In this document: positions 11,091 through 21,078 of the stretch, in pieces
How positions within the stretch are numbered: position 1 is the stretch's first letter
Layout of the letters: every line of letters starts with the position of its first letter
Made by a program: the position numbers and the translations under genes
Notes under the pieces: model-generated
What the model was told of the DNA's origin: nothing
The model's input: the letters and a program-made list of their open reading frames with translations, nothing else
Databases searched by the model: none
NCBI GenBank assembly: GCA_018136815.1
Contig: CM030938.1
Coordinates: 2,123,448 to 2,187,447 of the forward strand
Direction: 5' to 3'
Origin: Isochrysis galbana
Taxonomy: Eukaryota; Haptophyta; Isochrysidales; Isochrysidaceae
DNA length: 64,000 nt

Positions 11091-11305
11091 TGTCTATAAA
11101 TGGAATGGCGGCTGATGATGTAGTACGCAAGCGATTGCAATGGATCATAAGAAAGATGGACGATAACTTTAAAAAATTCATCACACCTCTCTTTCCGCCA
11201 TATGCCACTTCTAAATCTGCCATGCAGGTTATGGCGGAAGCATTGGACAGCATCAGTCCGCCGCCGCCGGTTGGGGTCAACCCGGGGGGAGCAACAACTC
11301 CCTGA
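11091..11305 (+). CDS. Short hypothetical ORF in the left inverted arm (71 aa)
   Basis: Encodes MSINGMAADDVVRKRLQWII and then an amphipathic, proline-ended stretch finishing PPPPVGVNPGGATTP. The right arm (13079-12864, minus) encodes the same peptide with an R-to-S change. Shifting by one base at the G6 tract just before the stop opens a further frame (SLRRLLESNPNLWTYTFECK) in both copies. This could be an exon end, an ancestral frameshift, or a recoding site. I do not recognise the family. Confidence 0.4.
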
Positions 11306-11406
11306 GGAGGCTGCTTGAGTCGAACCCAAATTTGTGGACGTACACTTTCGAATGTAAGTCCTTATTATTCAGTTCATTCGATTTCAAGCACCATACGAAC
11401 ATTAAA

Positions 11407-12762
11407 CGGTTGCGCAAACGCGTAGTCTTAAAGACTACCGTGTAGTCTTCGGAGGGGGGGGGAAGACAACGGAAAATGTTAGCCTCATTGCCGCCTCATT
11501 ATCAACGGCCAAAGCCTCGCCACGGTCCGCCCCCCTCCCCCTGAGAGTCTCCCCTATCATCTCCCTGCTTTGGGTGCCCAGGTTTGCCCTGACAACCCAC
11601 TTAACAGCACCCGACAGCCGTGGGGTCAGCAAGTGCTCGGGCGCCTGGCGAGCGTGCCGAGCGATTCCATAATTGGTATCCTTGCGGAGACCCCAAGCGA
11701 TCGGGTCGCGGCGGCACCCAGCGTAGTTGCAGCGCACATTACAATCCCGCTGGTTGTGTGCCAGATTGCACGCCCTGTAATGACGTTGCGAGTGTGCGCG
11801 TGTGCGTGATCACCTTCAGCGTCTGGAGTTTGCGTTGCGCGTTGCGCGACGGCGACGGTGATCTGCCGCAATTCCGATCGATCAAAATTTTGCATCAATG
11901 GCGTCGAGCGTCACATACTTGTGATGTTTGTGCGTAGCATGGCCCGTGCGATGTCATGTGAGCGACCAACGGTCATATCAGGCCTATATGACCGTGATAA
12001 TAGAGGTCAAAACAAACGTATTTTAATGATAGGATCAACGAAAATAAAACACTTGATTCTCCCGTAAACGCCCGGTTTCTTCTGTGCTCAAGTCGACTGT
12101 GAAGAGGGCTTCTTCGGACCTCGGCCCACTGCGATGGCGCCTCGGAGAGGGGTGTCCGATGGGCCACCGGCCAGGGCTCCTCTGGAAGGCAGGCCAGAGG
12201 GATCGAGATGGCCAGGTCTGCATCGGCATGGGTGCGCTGCCTACTTCCGTCGCGGTCCAGGTGGGGTCCATCGCGTTGGCGATCGTCCAGGGGCCGGCAA
12301 ATGCCGGCCTCTTGCTGTACGAGACGCCCTCGTCAGCATGCCAGCTGGTGTGGGGACCGGAGAACCGAGCAACCTAGTCCGACCTTTTAAGATCTGCGGT
12401 CGATGCCGTGGAAGGGGGGAAGGGGGCGCCGGAGAACCGAGCCCCGACCTTTTAAGATCTGCGGTCGATGTCGTGGAGGCCTTGTGGGTTCAATCTTTAC
12501 GGGAGCTGAACCCGAACCGATAAGCGGCCTTTTGTTTTCAATCTTTACTTGGGAAGCTGAACCCGAATCGACACCTTCTAACAATTCTTGGAGGTGAGGA
12601 GTTAATTCCGAATCGACATAAGCTTTGATTGTACGAAGCAGATCATCACGACTCATATGGATGATTGTTTTCGCAGTGAATTTCTTGCTCAAGAGAGTGT
12701 GTATCATTCATATAAACCAGTGTGAATGATTTATCAGCCCCGCAAATGGCATGCAAGGTGTC
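11407..12762. other. Spacer between the inverted arms
   Basis: On the minus strand, frames downstream of the right-arm ORF stay protein-like for about 400 nt (MSRDDLLRTIKAYVDSELTP; then a repeated GSGSA-VKIE motif), suggesting that more of the arm-borne gene survives on this side only. The block CGGAGAACCGAGC...CTTTTAAGATCTGCGGTCGATG is tandemly duplicated at 12358-12412 and 12429-12476. Nothing else is recognised. Confidence 0.5.
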
Positions 12763-13186
12763 TTTAATGTTCGTATTGTGCCGGAAATTGAATGAACTGA
12801 ATAATAAGGACTTACATTCGAAAGTGTACGTCCACAAATTTGGGTTCGACTCAAGCAGCCTCCTCAGGGAGTTGTTGCTCCCCCCGGGTTGACCCCAACC
12901 GGCGGCGGCGGACTGATGCTGTCCAATGCTTCCGCCATAACCTGCATGGCAGATTTAGAAGTGGCATATGGCGGAAAGAGAGGTGTGATGAATTTTTTAA
13001 AGTTATCGTCCATCTTACTTATGATCCATTGCAATCGCTTGCGTACTACATCATCAGCCGCCATTCCATTTATAGACATGGTTGAGCACTGTGAGGTGGT
13101 GCCTTTGCTTAAATACTAGACGATTTTTTTGTACCGGCGCATCGCGTATTTGGAAACGAGGGGTACCAAATGAAGGCAAACGACCT
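12763..13186 (-). repeat. Right arm of the ~425-bp inverted repeat (empty LINE site)
   Basis: Reverse complement of the left arm without the LINE. At about 13098-13110 it holds a single, uninterrupted copy of the 12-bp target (GGTGCCTTTGCT on the plus strand). Confidence 0.92.
12864..13079 (-). CDS. Short hypothetical ORF in the right inverted arm (71 aa)
   Basis: Same peptide as 11091-11305, beginning MSINGMAADDVV and ending GGATTP, with one clear substitution in the IISKMDD segment. Because the reading frame is kept in both arms, it is either a recent duplication or a maintained exon. Its continuation after a one-base shift at the G6 tract reads into 12837-12646 (WTYTFECKSLLFSSFNF...). Confidence 0.4.
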   Translation of the reverse strand: MSINGMAADDVVRKRLQWIISKMDDNFKKFITPLFPPYATSKSAMQVMAEALDSISPPPPVGVNPGGATTP

Positions 13187-13825
13187 GAGGCTGTGTGGAG
13201 TGTTGATATGATGCCAACCATAAAGTTTGTCCCATATTAATCGGCACAACGGGCACGCACCTGATACTGAGAGCAGATGTACACCGGCGACGAGCGCCCC
13301 GCGCTACACACATGTCGCGCCATCTCGTGAAGTGTATGAGCGCTCCCTACAGTGAGTGAGTGGGAGACGAAGGAACGAAGGAACACAGGCAGCTCTCAGC
13401 AGAGGGATGGTGGGCGGTGGGCGAGGGCGTCGAGAACTGCTCACCGGCCACGGCAGTGGTCTGGCAGTGGTCCAAGATAATGTGCCACCATGGCCTCGCG
13501 ACTCCCTCTCCCTCCCGGTCCACCAGAGCCCCTACTCCTCTCGCCTCGCGCTATTGTCAGACTTTTGTACAGCCGTTTTGGGCCTGCTCCACCTGCTGCG
13601 ACGGTCGTGTGAGAACGACGCGTGCGCGACGGAGCAACGCTGGCAGGGCAGTGTGCCTGCGGTTCTGTCTCACCTGTGGGAGCCCTGCGGCAGCCCGCAT
13701 AGTGGCTAGGCCAGATGTGTCGGATCAGCCCGATGAAAGCGGGAGTCCTGCCGGCACTTCCCAAAAATAGAACGTCAAACTTTTGGCAACGAGGGGTACT
13801 TTAGGTGCGAAACGCTACGTAGAGA
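13187..13825. other. Intergenic, nothing recognised
   Basis: Moderately GC-rich with several overlapping open frames but no family signature or splice-supported exon on either strand. Confidence 0.4.
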
Positions 13826-14107
13826 ATGAATCGAGCCCGTCGAGGGGCGGGGAGGACGCAGCGCGCCGGCATGGAAGAGGTGCGGCAGATGCTCGACTCC
13901 CCGCTACGTGTAGGGCTTACGGATGGACGCATCGTTTTCGGAAGGTTTGCGTGTTTGGACAAACAGCGCAACATCCTGCTTACAGACGCCCGCGAATCTC
14001 GTCGGATGAATGGCGATGCTGCAAGCGAGCGACGAGAACGGCACTTAGGTACAGTGTTGATCCCAAGACGGTGGGTAGCAACATGCCACTGCGCTGTCAT
14101 TACCTAA
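13826..14107 (+). CDS. NAA38: Lsm-fold protein, probably NAA38/LSMD1-type
   Basis: A compact single-exon ORF (93 aa, or 78 aa from the internal ATG at 13871, which begins MEEVRQML). The Sm1 motif is visible as SPLRVGLTDGRIVFGRFACL followed by D...NILL, and Sm2 as HLGTVLIPRRWV. The DGR...G.F.C.D pattern resembles LSMD1/NAA38, the auxiliary subunit of the NatC N-terminal acetyltransferase, more than the U6 Lsm2-8 proteins, but the call rests on a short domain. The basic N-terminal extension (MNRARRGAGRTQ) may be leader rather than protein. No intron is needed. NatC acts on nascent chains at the ribosome (family knowledge). Confidence 0.7.
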   Translation: MNRARRGAGRTQRAGMEEVRQMLDSPLRVGLTDGRIVFGRFACLDKQRNILLTDARESRRMNGDAASERRERHLGTVLIPRRWVATCHCAVIT

Positions 14108-14817
14108 TAATCTGGGTGCGGAACGCAGGAGACTTCGGAGTATAGAGAAGTGGTTGTGCAAGCCCGCATTGGAGCTCAACCTTGTCCACCTCAAGGTTTC
14201 CGCCCTTCCGCTGCTCCTCTCCGCTGCACTGATGAGTGTCAAGGCAAAATATCACATGTTCTTAAGTCGCGGCTACGCGATAAAGCACTACCATCACTTC
14301 TTTTGATCGCGCGTTCGGCGCCAACTTCCCAGGGCGGAATGCAGACAACGTTGCAGTCATGACGGCGGGCATCCATCACCCGTGATTTCAAATCAGCATA
14401 AACCGGCGTATGTCTCTCGGACTCAGCCGCAAGGCCACGTATTGCACGCAGCCAAATGCGATGGAGCTTCATACCAGGGAGAGCTCCTCGTAAGCTGGGA
14501 CGCACCGACGACGACTAGCGAGCCAGAGTGCATGGCAGGCGGACGCATTCGTGCTTGGAGCCTGGAGCCTGAAGAGGTAGAACGTGCTTGGCCAACTTTG
14601 ATATAAAAGGGTTGTATCGGAGAGCAGCGGAGATGCCAATGGAGACCGCCCACACCTGCGGCGTATGCACGTGTAAATTGTGTAAATGACCATACTTACA
14701 GCATGTCACCTGTTTTCAGCAGTAGACCTAGTAGGTGTATTGGAATGAAGGCAGCATGGTTGGTGTACCAGCGTTTATTGTTTATTATTCTTGGAACTAA
14801 CTTTATAGTCAGTCGCC
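14108..14817. other. Intergenic, nothing recognised
   Basis: No conserved domain, repeat or RNA gene identified on either strand. Confidence 0.4.
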
Positions 14818-14934
14818 ATGGAGCGCGCCGCCGCTCCCCTCCTCTCCTTCGGGTCCCCCGCCGAGGGCGGCCCCCCAGCCCCCATGGAGCAGTCGCTGTC
14901 GAAGCGGCCGCGCCCGCCATCAGAGGCCGAGCAG
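14818..14934 (+). CDS. Possible first exon of an unidentified gene
   Basis: An ATG in a good context (GTCGCCATGG) opens a 39-codon frame (MERAAAPLLSFGSPAEGG, then SLSKRPRPPSEAEQ) ending exactly at CAG before GTGCGC, the donor form used repeatedly by real genes in this window. A phase-0 acceptor is available at 15032 (CTGTCTGCAG), after which a frame stays open to 15308, but that continuation is not recognisable. A truncated gene or a chance ORF are alternatives. Confidence 0.3.
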
Positions 14935-15360
14935 GTGCGCGCGACCCCTGTCGCGCCACACGGCCCGTGGCCCCGGCCACACTGCGTACAGTAGACAGGC
15001 TGGCCCCCCCTATGGGGGACAACTGTCTGCAGACTTCAGCAGCTCATGCACAGGTCCACAGGGCCACTCCCCCCTTGGGCATGCCTTACGGCAGAGGCCC
15101 CTACCGTCCTGGCGACGGCTGCGCTGCCAAGGCAGCGCGGCCCGAGACCAGGCGGCCCTTATGGGCACAAAATCTTGACAAGACACCTCACAAACACGCA
15201 CATCACAAAGCTCTGGAACACCAGAGCAGGTCATGCAACAACCGCACTCACCGAACGACCTCACAGCTCCCCTCTCTACGCGCTGGCGCTGACGCATGTC
15301 CGAAGTGAGTATGTTCCGCACTTCGAAGGAGATGCGGATCTCGTTCAGGATCTTGGGTAA

Positions 15361-15700
15361 ACCTCTCCCCCAGCCTCAGCCTCAGCCTATCCATATCCAT
15401 TACCAATCGCCCAGCCATGTCTGCTACGTCCTCGCGCTCGCCCTCGCCCAAGCCCTTCCTCCCGGCTTCCTCTTCTGAGGAGGTGGTCAAACCCGTCATT
15501 CCACCACTCCCTGCCATTTCCGCCGCGCCTCCCGCCGATCGTTCCCCTTCCGTCTCATCGCATATCGAGCCAGTGGTCATGCTCGATCCGTCAAACCTGC
15601 ATGTCTTGCGTGACCACGCCGAACATAGAAGACGTTCGGTAACGAGGAAGGCTCGTGCTCATAACGAAATATCCATGCCAAAAAGGCCTGAATACAACAT
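15361..15700 (+). mobile_element. Retroelement ORF1-like N-terminal fragment, copy 1
   Basis: From the ATG at 15417 the frame reads MSATSSRSPSPKPFLPASSS and continues Pro/Ser-rich with PPADRSPSVSSHIEPVVML. A sister copy at 43988 begins MSASSPRSASPKPASLP and aligns through a similar VVM/VVV-DPS stretch. Both look like the proline-rich start of a retroelement ORF1/gag with the rest missing. A third, looser relative is at 21097 (MDPSPPSALPNSPSPP). Confidence 0.45.
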
Positions 15701-16165
15701 CCCCTGAGGGGGGAGGGGGGTGGACTTGGAACTTGAGAGTGAGGGCGCGAGGCGCCCCCCCCCATATAAATGTTCAGTTTCGTTCGGTCGGTCGGTCCTT
15801 ACTTCTCTCCGCGCCAAGAGCGCGATGTCGTGGCCGCGCCTCCCACTCCTCTACGGCGTCAGTCCATGGCGCGTGCAATCGCCTTGCGCGATTCACGCGC
15901 ACGCGACGCAATGGAGCTCATCCGCTCATCCACCCCGCTTGCAACTTGCAACTAAGCTTAGGTCAACATGGGGGGGCACCTCGCGCCCTCACTCTCAAGT
16001 TCCAAGTCCACCCCCCTCGGGGGGTGTTGGTATTCATTCAGGCCTTTTTGCCATGGTGCGTGCAACCGCCTTGCGCGATTCACGCGCACGCGACGCAATG
16101 GAGCTATGGAGCTCATCCGCTCATCCACCCCGCTTGCAACTTGCAACTAAGCTTAGGTCAACATT
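15674..16165. repeat. Fold-back plus direct duplication complex
   Basis: 15674-15764 is repeated in inverted orientation at 15970-16053 (shared GGACTTGGAACTTGAGAGTG and AAAAAGGCCTGAATAC). The inverted copy is bracketed by two ~106-bp direct repeats, 15864-15969 and 16051-16165, both running from CCATGG to AGGTCAACAT. The second direct copy has a 7-bp internal duplication (GGAGCTAT). The arrangement is explained better by template switching than by a transposon. Confidence 0.85.
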
Positions 16166-16257
16166 ATACAGGCTCCACCATTTGAATTTTCTTCGCCTGC
16201 GGCACGTCTTCACATGATGGCATTTCTATACCATGAGGTCACTAGTGCCGCGCTGTC

Positions 16258-16331
16258 ATGGACATGTACACGTGTGCACTTGAAACACGTGTGCACTTGA
16301 AACCGACCACTGCACACGTGTACATGTCCAT
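16258..16331. repeat. Perfect 21-bp palindromic arms enclosing a direct repeat
   Basis: 16258-16278 and 16311-16331 are exact reverse complements, beginning ATGGACATGTACACGTG. The 32-nt loop contains a second copy of ACACGTGTGCACTTGAAA. It could form a strong hairpin and lies about 200 bp beyond the 3' end of the Sec14-like gene. An E-box-like CACGTG occurs three times. Confidence 0.9.
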
Positions 16332-16525
16332 AGTGCAATTTTGAATTGAGAGCGGGACTTTAATAAAAGACATTATCGTATTACGCGCCGCCACCTTCCC
16401 TCGCCAGAAGTGGGCGGGGAAACAATTGTCCAAATCCCAGCGTCGATGAACCATCTCTATGTATCCTTTCCCATCCACCATGGGCTGCAGATGAAAGCTG
16501 CTTCCAAAGATGCCTTCTTGGGACG

Positions 16526-17637
16526 CTAAGAACGGAACTCAGGATCTGCGGAAAAGTACTCCTCGGCCGAAAATTCATAAAATCTACCGCCACCCAGAGA
16601 CGATTCAAGCTGAGTGAGATCAAAATGTTCGTCGAGTACCTTGCGCTGCTGCTCGTCCGAGCCCACAACAAATTGTACCTTTGCCTTGGTGACTGGATCG
16701 ATGAATGGAGAGATAACCTTGTAAAAACCGTAGAAGATGGTGGGTGCATTCAGGACAATAAATTTATGAAGCCGCTCAGGGTAGTGATTTTGAAAGATGG
16801 AGAGCGTAGCCTTGGACGCCCTCATCGGTGGGTTGTTAAAGAACGAATAGCCACGGAAGTCCATAACAACGACCGCCTTTCCATCGGGAGATGGCTCTGG
16901 GGATGGAAATGTCATCACACCCTCGCGGCCTCCGATGCACCTTTCCAAGTGATAAACAAGGTTGACGAGATTTGGATCAACTGCGTTCCGCTGATTTTCC
17001 AGCCGCGGTGTCAGCACGAGAACGGGCCGACCAGCACGATCACGACACGCCGAGACTCGAACCTTTCCTGTGTGCCCCGCATGGCGGATGTCTTCCTGCC
17101 GCTCGGCGAGTCGAGAAACCCCGAATGATTCACGCCAACGGAGGCTCTCGCGGACCATGGCCTCCGCCGCCGCGGGTTTCCCCCTCCGCGCTCGTACATA
17201 ACGCAAGCAGCAGTCCACGGTGGCCCACTCCGCTCCAGCGAGACCTTCTGCCTTGATGCGCTCCGAGAGCTCAGCGGCAAGCTCCACTTCCTGCGCTCTT
17301 CGCGCCGTCGATAGCTGGTCGGAACTCGTGCCCGACGTCAGCGGCTCAGCTTTCCCGCTAGATGTGCCGCAAGTGCTGGCCTGCGCATCAGGCGCTACGT
17401 CACCATCCATCGCCATGGCCGCCATCATCATGGCAGGTGGCTCAGCTGTCGTGGCGCTGTCTGAGGTCACAACAAAAGCGGTGAGGAGGGATCGAACGGT
17501 GCGGTGGCACGATGGTATGCGAGTGCGTGCGTGAGCCACTGGCCCGGCTGCAAGCGCGTCTCACCTGTCTGTGCAGCCTGCTCGCACAGGCTGGCCGAGG
17601 GCTCGGCGACGCGAGAATTGGCGCCGATTTCTGCCAT
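16526..17637 (-). CDS. Sec14-like (CRAL-TRIO) phosphatidylinositol/lipid-transfer protein
   Basis: Preferred model: exon 1 17637-17565 (MAEIGANSRVAEPSASL...), donor GTGAGA; 104-nt intron; acceptor TGACCTCAG; exon 2 17460-16526; 335 aa. Alternatively the single frame from 17539 (337 aa) reads through the intron. The N-terminal helical CRAL-TRIO-N part (CLRYVRARRGKPAAAEAMV) is followed by the lipid-binding domain with VVVMDFRGYSFFNNPP, FQNHYPERLHKFIVLNAP, FYKVISPFIDPVTKAKVQFV, and a C-terminal LESSLGGG segment before the stop. In the family this region forms the hydrophobic pocket and gating helix for lipid exchange between membranes. A LINE fragment (17852-18222) lies about 215 bp upstream, divergently arranged. 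Confidence 0.9.
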
Positions 17638-17851
17638 CTCCTCGAGTGTGCGTAGAATGTCGCCCCCCGTCCCTCGTCCTTCCCCGTGATACGCTGTACT
17701 TAGGGGTAAAGTACCACTGGCCCGTCTTCGGACACGATGATGATGTTGAAGAGAAGTGTGAAGGCGGCGGGGTTTGCAACGCCCGCGGAAGCACAGAAAT
17801 AAAAAACCGTTCGACAGAGGATCCGCGCGGATTAGGAATTCTCGTGAGGCC

Positions 17852-18222
17852 CCGACACACCATACACAAAAGAAGAGTGCGCACAATACCTCGATCAACT
17901 CCCGGAAATATTCGAACACGCGGGTAGCAAAATAATCAAAGAAGCCTTCCCGGACTCATGGACGACGGTAGTACAACACGCCTCGAGCCTCCTCGGCAAG
18001 GCGGAGCCGAACCCGGCAACCGAGAGCAGCCCGACAGGGCCAAGCGACGACAATGCGCGTGACACGGAGGCTGGCGCCGAGAACCTACCAGAGATCAGGG
18101 TGTCCGACATCGAAACATACATCACCAAGATGAACAACATATGGATCCACACCGACACAAATTACCTAGGGGAGCCAGCCGACCTGGCGGGAGTCGCGAC
18201 CCCAGAGGAGACTAGACAATAC
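17852..18222 (+). pseudogene. LINE ORF2 fragment, internal to C-terminal domain
   Basis: A plus-strand frame (PYTKEECAQYLDQLPEIFEH-like, then EIRVSDIETYITKMNNIWIH and NYLGEPADLAGVATPEE) is clearly homologous to the LINE frame at about 9510-9870. It covers only the part before the zinc knuckle and stops abruptly at CTAGCCCGGTCACTCACTA, a motif found again near 59218. No RT core or tail is present, so it is a dead internal fragment. Confidence 0.8.
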
Positions 18223-19221
18223 CTAGCCCGGTCACTCACTATGGGGGTGCGGAGGGCACCAGCAATTATGGGTAAATGAAGGGCTAAATAAGCTCCCTAT
18301 AGGTTCCGGTAGGATGGATCAGCAAAAAAAATGGGGGTTCCCCGGCGAACTTTTCGAAAAATGCCGAATTTCAGGCCTTCGAAGACGGTGCGCGAAATAC
18401 AGTCGGGCCCCCCTCCGGTATATTTTTAGTGAGGCCCTTCATGCGAGGCACAAACATGGAATGACGAGGAAAATTTTGACGCCAACTCACTGGGTCTACA
18501 AGGGGTGGTTCTTTGCACACTGGACCATAAGTCAAACTCATAATTTTGCACTTCAATGTGTACGAAAGTATCACAAAACTCAAGACGCTTACGTGAACCA
18601 CTAGTCACCGAGGGCTAGAGCGGCTAATTTGGCACCGCGACCGGGCGGACGGCATGGTCTTTTCTTTCATCCATTTCAACTAGGACAGCAGAAAACGTTA
18701 AATCAAGATATGCTGCTCTAGTGGCCGAGCCAATTGCCCTCTCCAGCCTCGCACATCTTGTCGAATATCGGCATTGGCGAAAAAACCGCCTAAACGGTAA
18801 CGTACCAAGATGCGTTCGAACACCCAACTTCCCACCTCTACCGAGCGCGCTGCCGGCGCTTCCTCGGTCATCCACTACGATAGAATGCCCTACCAGGCAC
18901 CATATTCGAATATGCCGCCCGAGCAGCCACGCCAATCGCCGCCGCAGCCCTCGCGCATCGCGAAATAGTCGGCCGTGTGTGGCGCCGACGACTACGCCAA
19001 CGTCACCCGGCCGAACGGGCCGAGTGCCCAACTTTCGACCGCTACCGATCTCTACGTCTACGACGGCTCCACGCTTCTATCAATCACTACACTTCGTTCA
19101 ATGTTGGTCTACCATTATATCCACGTGGCCAAGCAGCTTCTACAGGCTTCTTTCTACTCGGAATATGAATATGCTCTAGCTCTGGACTGATCACCCAGGC
19201 ATGGAGATCAAGGGAGTAGTA
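18223..19221. other. Intergenic, possible unidentified element
   Basis: Begins with CCCGGTCACTCACTA, shared with 59218-59232, which may mark an element end. The rest has several open frames on both strands without any recognised family. Confidence 0.35.
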
Positions 19222-20770
19222 AAAAAAAAACATTCTTGAAGATGCCCGCTAAGCTACTAGTGTCGCGCTCTCTCCCGCGCTCCCGCTACCGTCGCCATCG
19301 CCTATACCTCTACCACTGCACCCCCGCCCGCTCCCCCCCTCGTTCCTTTTTCTTCGGTTTTGGGGGGTCGGCCCATGTACACTACTTTGGGCCTAGCGCT
19401 TGGGGGAGGGGAGGGGCAGGCTTCTTGCATTTGTATTCGTCTGTCTCGGGTCCATCTCATCCCAGTGTGGGGGCCGGGCCTTTCGGCCTTCCCCATCGGG
19501 TTCCTCCCGCGGAGGCATATCGCCTATTGTTATCCCTGGTCGCTGGGTCCGTTGTTGTTTTGCTGGTGTATTATGTGTTTTATGTTGAGGCGCTCTAGTA
19601 TCGCTACGAGTTTACTACTTGGAACTAAATCGTTGTCGTCGTTTGTTTCAAAAATTGGACGGAATTCGTTGACATCTATGCGTTTCTTGGGCTGGCGGCC
19701 CATGTCTGCTTTGGCTCTTCTCGAAGCGTCTGTGTTGTTTCCGTAGAGCGCCGCTTTGCACAACGTGGTGTATCTCTCGAGCATCCTTCTAACGACGTGA
19801 TCGCTGTTAAATTTGACGTTGTCGTAGTGTATTCGATAGAAGTCGGTGAGTATGTATCTCCAAGCCAATAGGTACAGGGTCTCCCTAGCGTGTAACGGTG
19901 AAGAATTCGGTAGTAGGAAGAGTCTTTCTACGGCTTTCTCGGCTGTCGTTTTGGTCCCGGGGCTGTCGGCCGGCGAAACGTCCGTGAGGTAGTGTATCGT
20001 GTCGAACACGCTATCTAGCGCTGGGCACGTCCCTATATGGACGGACGATTTATCATCTTGCGCACAGAGGCGGCAGGTGGGGTCCCGTCCCGGGAAACGG
20101 TTGTACGTGCCTATTCTACGGTGTGTTATGTGTTTGTAGTGCATGTATAGGTCTCTGGGAGTGATTAGCGGGGACGCGTAGATCCGGGCCAAGTGTTTCC
20201 ATGTGTCCGAGTCGACCGGTAGTCTTTCGCCCCATCTGGCGGGGCCGTTTTGATGGCGTGGTTTGGGTTCTAGCCTTTGGAGCGCGGCGGTTATGTGGCT
20301 TACTTGTGTTTTGTCGAGTGGCGTCTTTCCGTCTATGGAGTATTCCTCTGGGAGCGGGAAGTCTGTCGGCCTGTTGCCTTTGTATCCTTCTCCCCACCTG
20401 GTCGGGGGGTATTTGTCTAGGTCTGCCGGGGCGGTTGTTGGTTTGCCTATTATCGGAGTGCCCAGGTACGACAGTTCGACTTCGTACCACGTGCCGCGTT
20501 GTAGGAGGTAGTATTCCCCTCTTTTACTAATCCTTATGTCGAGGGGGGGTTCCTCTTGTGTTTCGTGTTTGTCGTCTAACCTCTCGCTCTCCCCTTTCGG
20601 GGGGGCCGGGTTAAAGGTGGCGAGTTTAGTGGTGTCAGCGTAGTCTACTATTTGTTGCCAGGAGTCTAAGAATTTTTCTTTATGTATGTACTCGCCTCCA
20701 AATTTCGCATACGTGTCGTTACTAGGGAAGCATTGTTCGCATTCCGCCCTTGTGAAAGCGAGAGGTCCCT
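19222..20770 (-). mobile_element. LINE ORF2 C-terminal copy on the minus strand with family B tail
   Basis: On the minus strand a frame is open without stops from about 20757 to 19530 (LAFTRAECEQCF; GEYIHKEKFLDSWQQIVDYA; SYLGTPIIGKP; EEYSIDGKTPLDKTQVSHI; HYKHITHRRIGTYNRF; zinc knuckle CRLC...HIGTC; LLAWRYILTDFYRIHYDN; MGRQPKKRIDVNEF). It aligns over its whole length with 9510-10706 but is a distinct subfamily. The 3' tail is family B, ending TTCAAGAATG followed by T10 at about 19222. Upstream it abuts, through a C-run, the repeat also found at 69-340. The RT core is missing, so the 5' repeat is joined directly to the C-terminal half. Confidence 0.8.
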
Positions 20771-21027
20771 CCCCCCCCCCCCCGGTGTTTTCCCCCGGAG
20801 AGTCGGCCGGCGTCGACCGGTCCGCCTCAATGGGTTTTCCCTCATTGTAACTTGTGGGGAGTTATAATGGGAGCCGGGGGTTTGCGAGGGGGGAGATTTG
20901 AAGGGATGCATATGTGTATGTGTCTGTGCCATCACTTCAAGGCGTGCGGGCAAGTGCGCTGAGGGGTGTCGTGATAGTACCGGGCTAGTGGGAGTAGTGG
21001 TACTAACGCTCAGTTGTTTTATTATTG
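20765..21027 (-). repeat. Dispersed repeat, copy 2 (inverted relative to 69-340)
   Basis: See the copy at 69-340. Here the repeat precedes the LINE coding remnant on the same (minus) strand, consistent with a LINE 5' region. A weaker relative of one part (GGGGGGAGATnTGAnGG...ATGTGTATGT) occurs at 42795-42890 after an RT remnant. Confidence 0.7.
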
Positions 21028-21078
21028 AGCCCCTACTCCCTTGTGTGTGGTCTCTCGCTAGTAATCACCCACTAGAGA

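Larger units (their letters stand above)
9284..11406 (+). repeat. Left arm of a ~425-bp inverted repeat, interrupted by a LINE
   Basis: 9284-9372 plus 11059-11406 (about 425 bp once the LINE and one target copy are removed) is a close reverse complement of 12763-13186 (424 bp). The two arms differ by only a few substitutions and both encode the same 71-aa reading frame. The outer end is AGGTCGTTTGCC and the inner end is GAACATTAAA. Confidence 0.92.

Noticed and set aside
19211-20998. GGGAGTAGT as a target-site duplication around the minus-strand LINE copy
   Set aside because: The right-hand match lies within a repeat also present at 69-340, so it is internal to the element, not flanking DNA.
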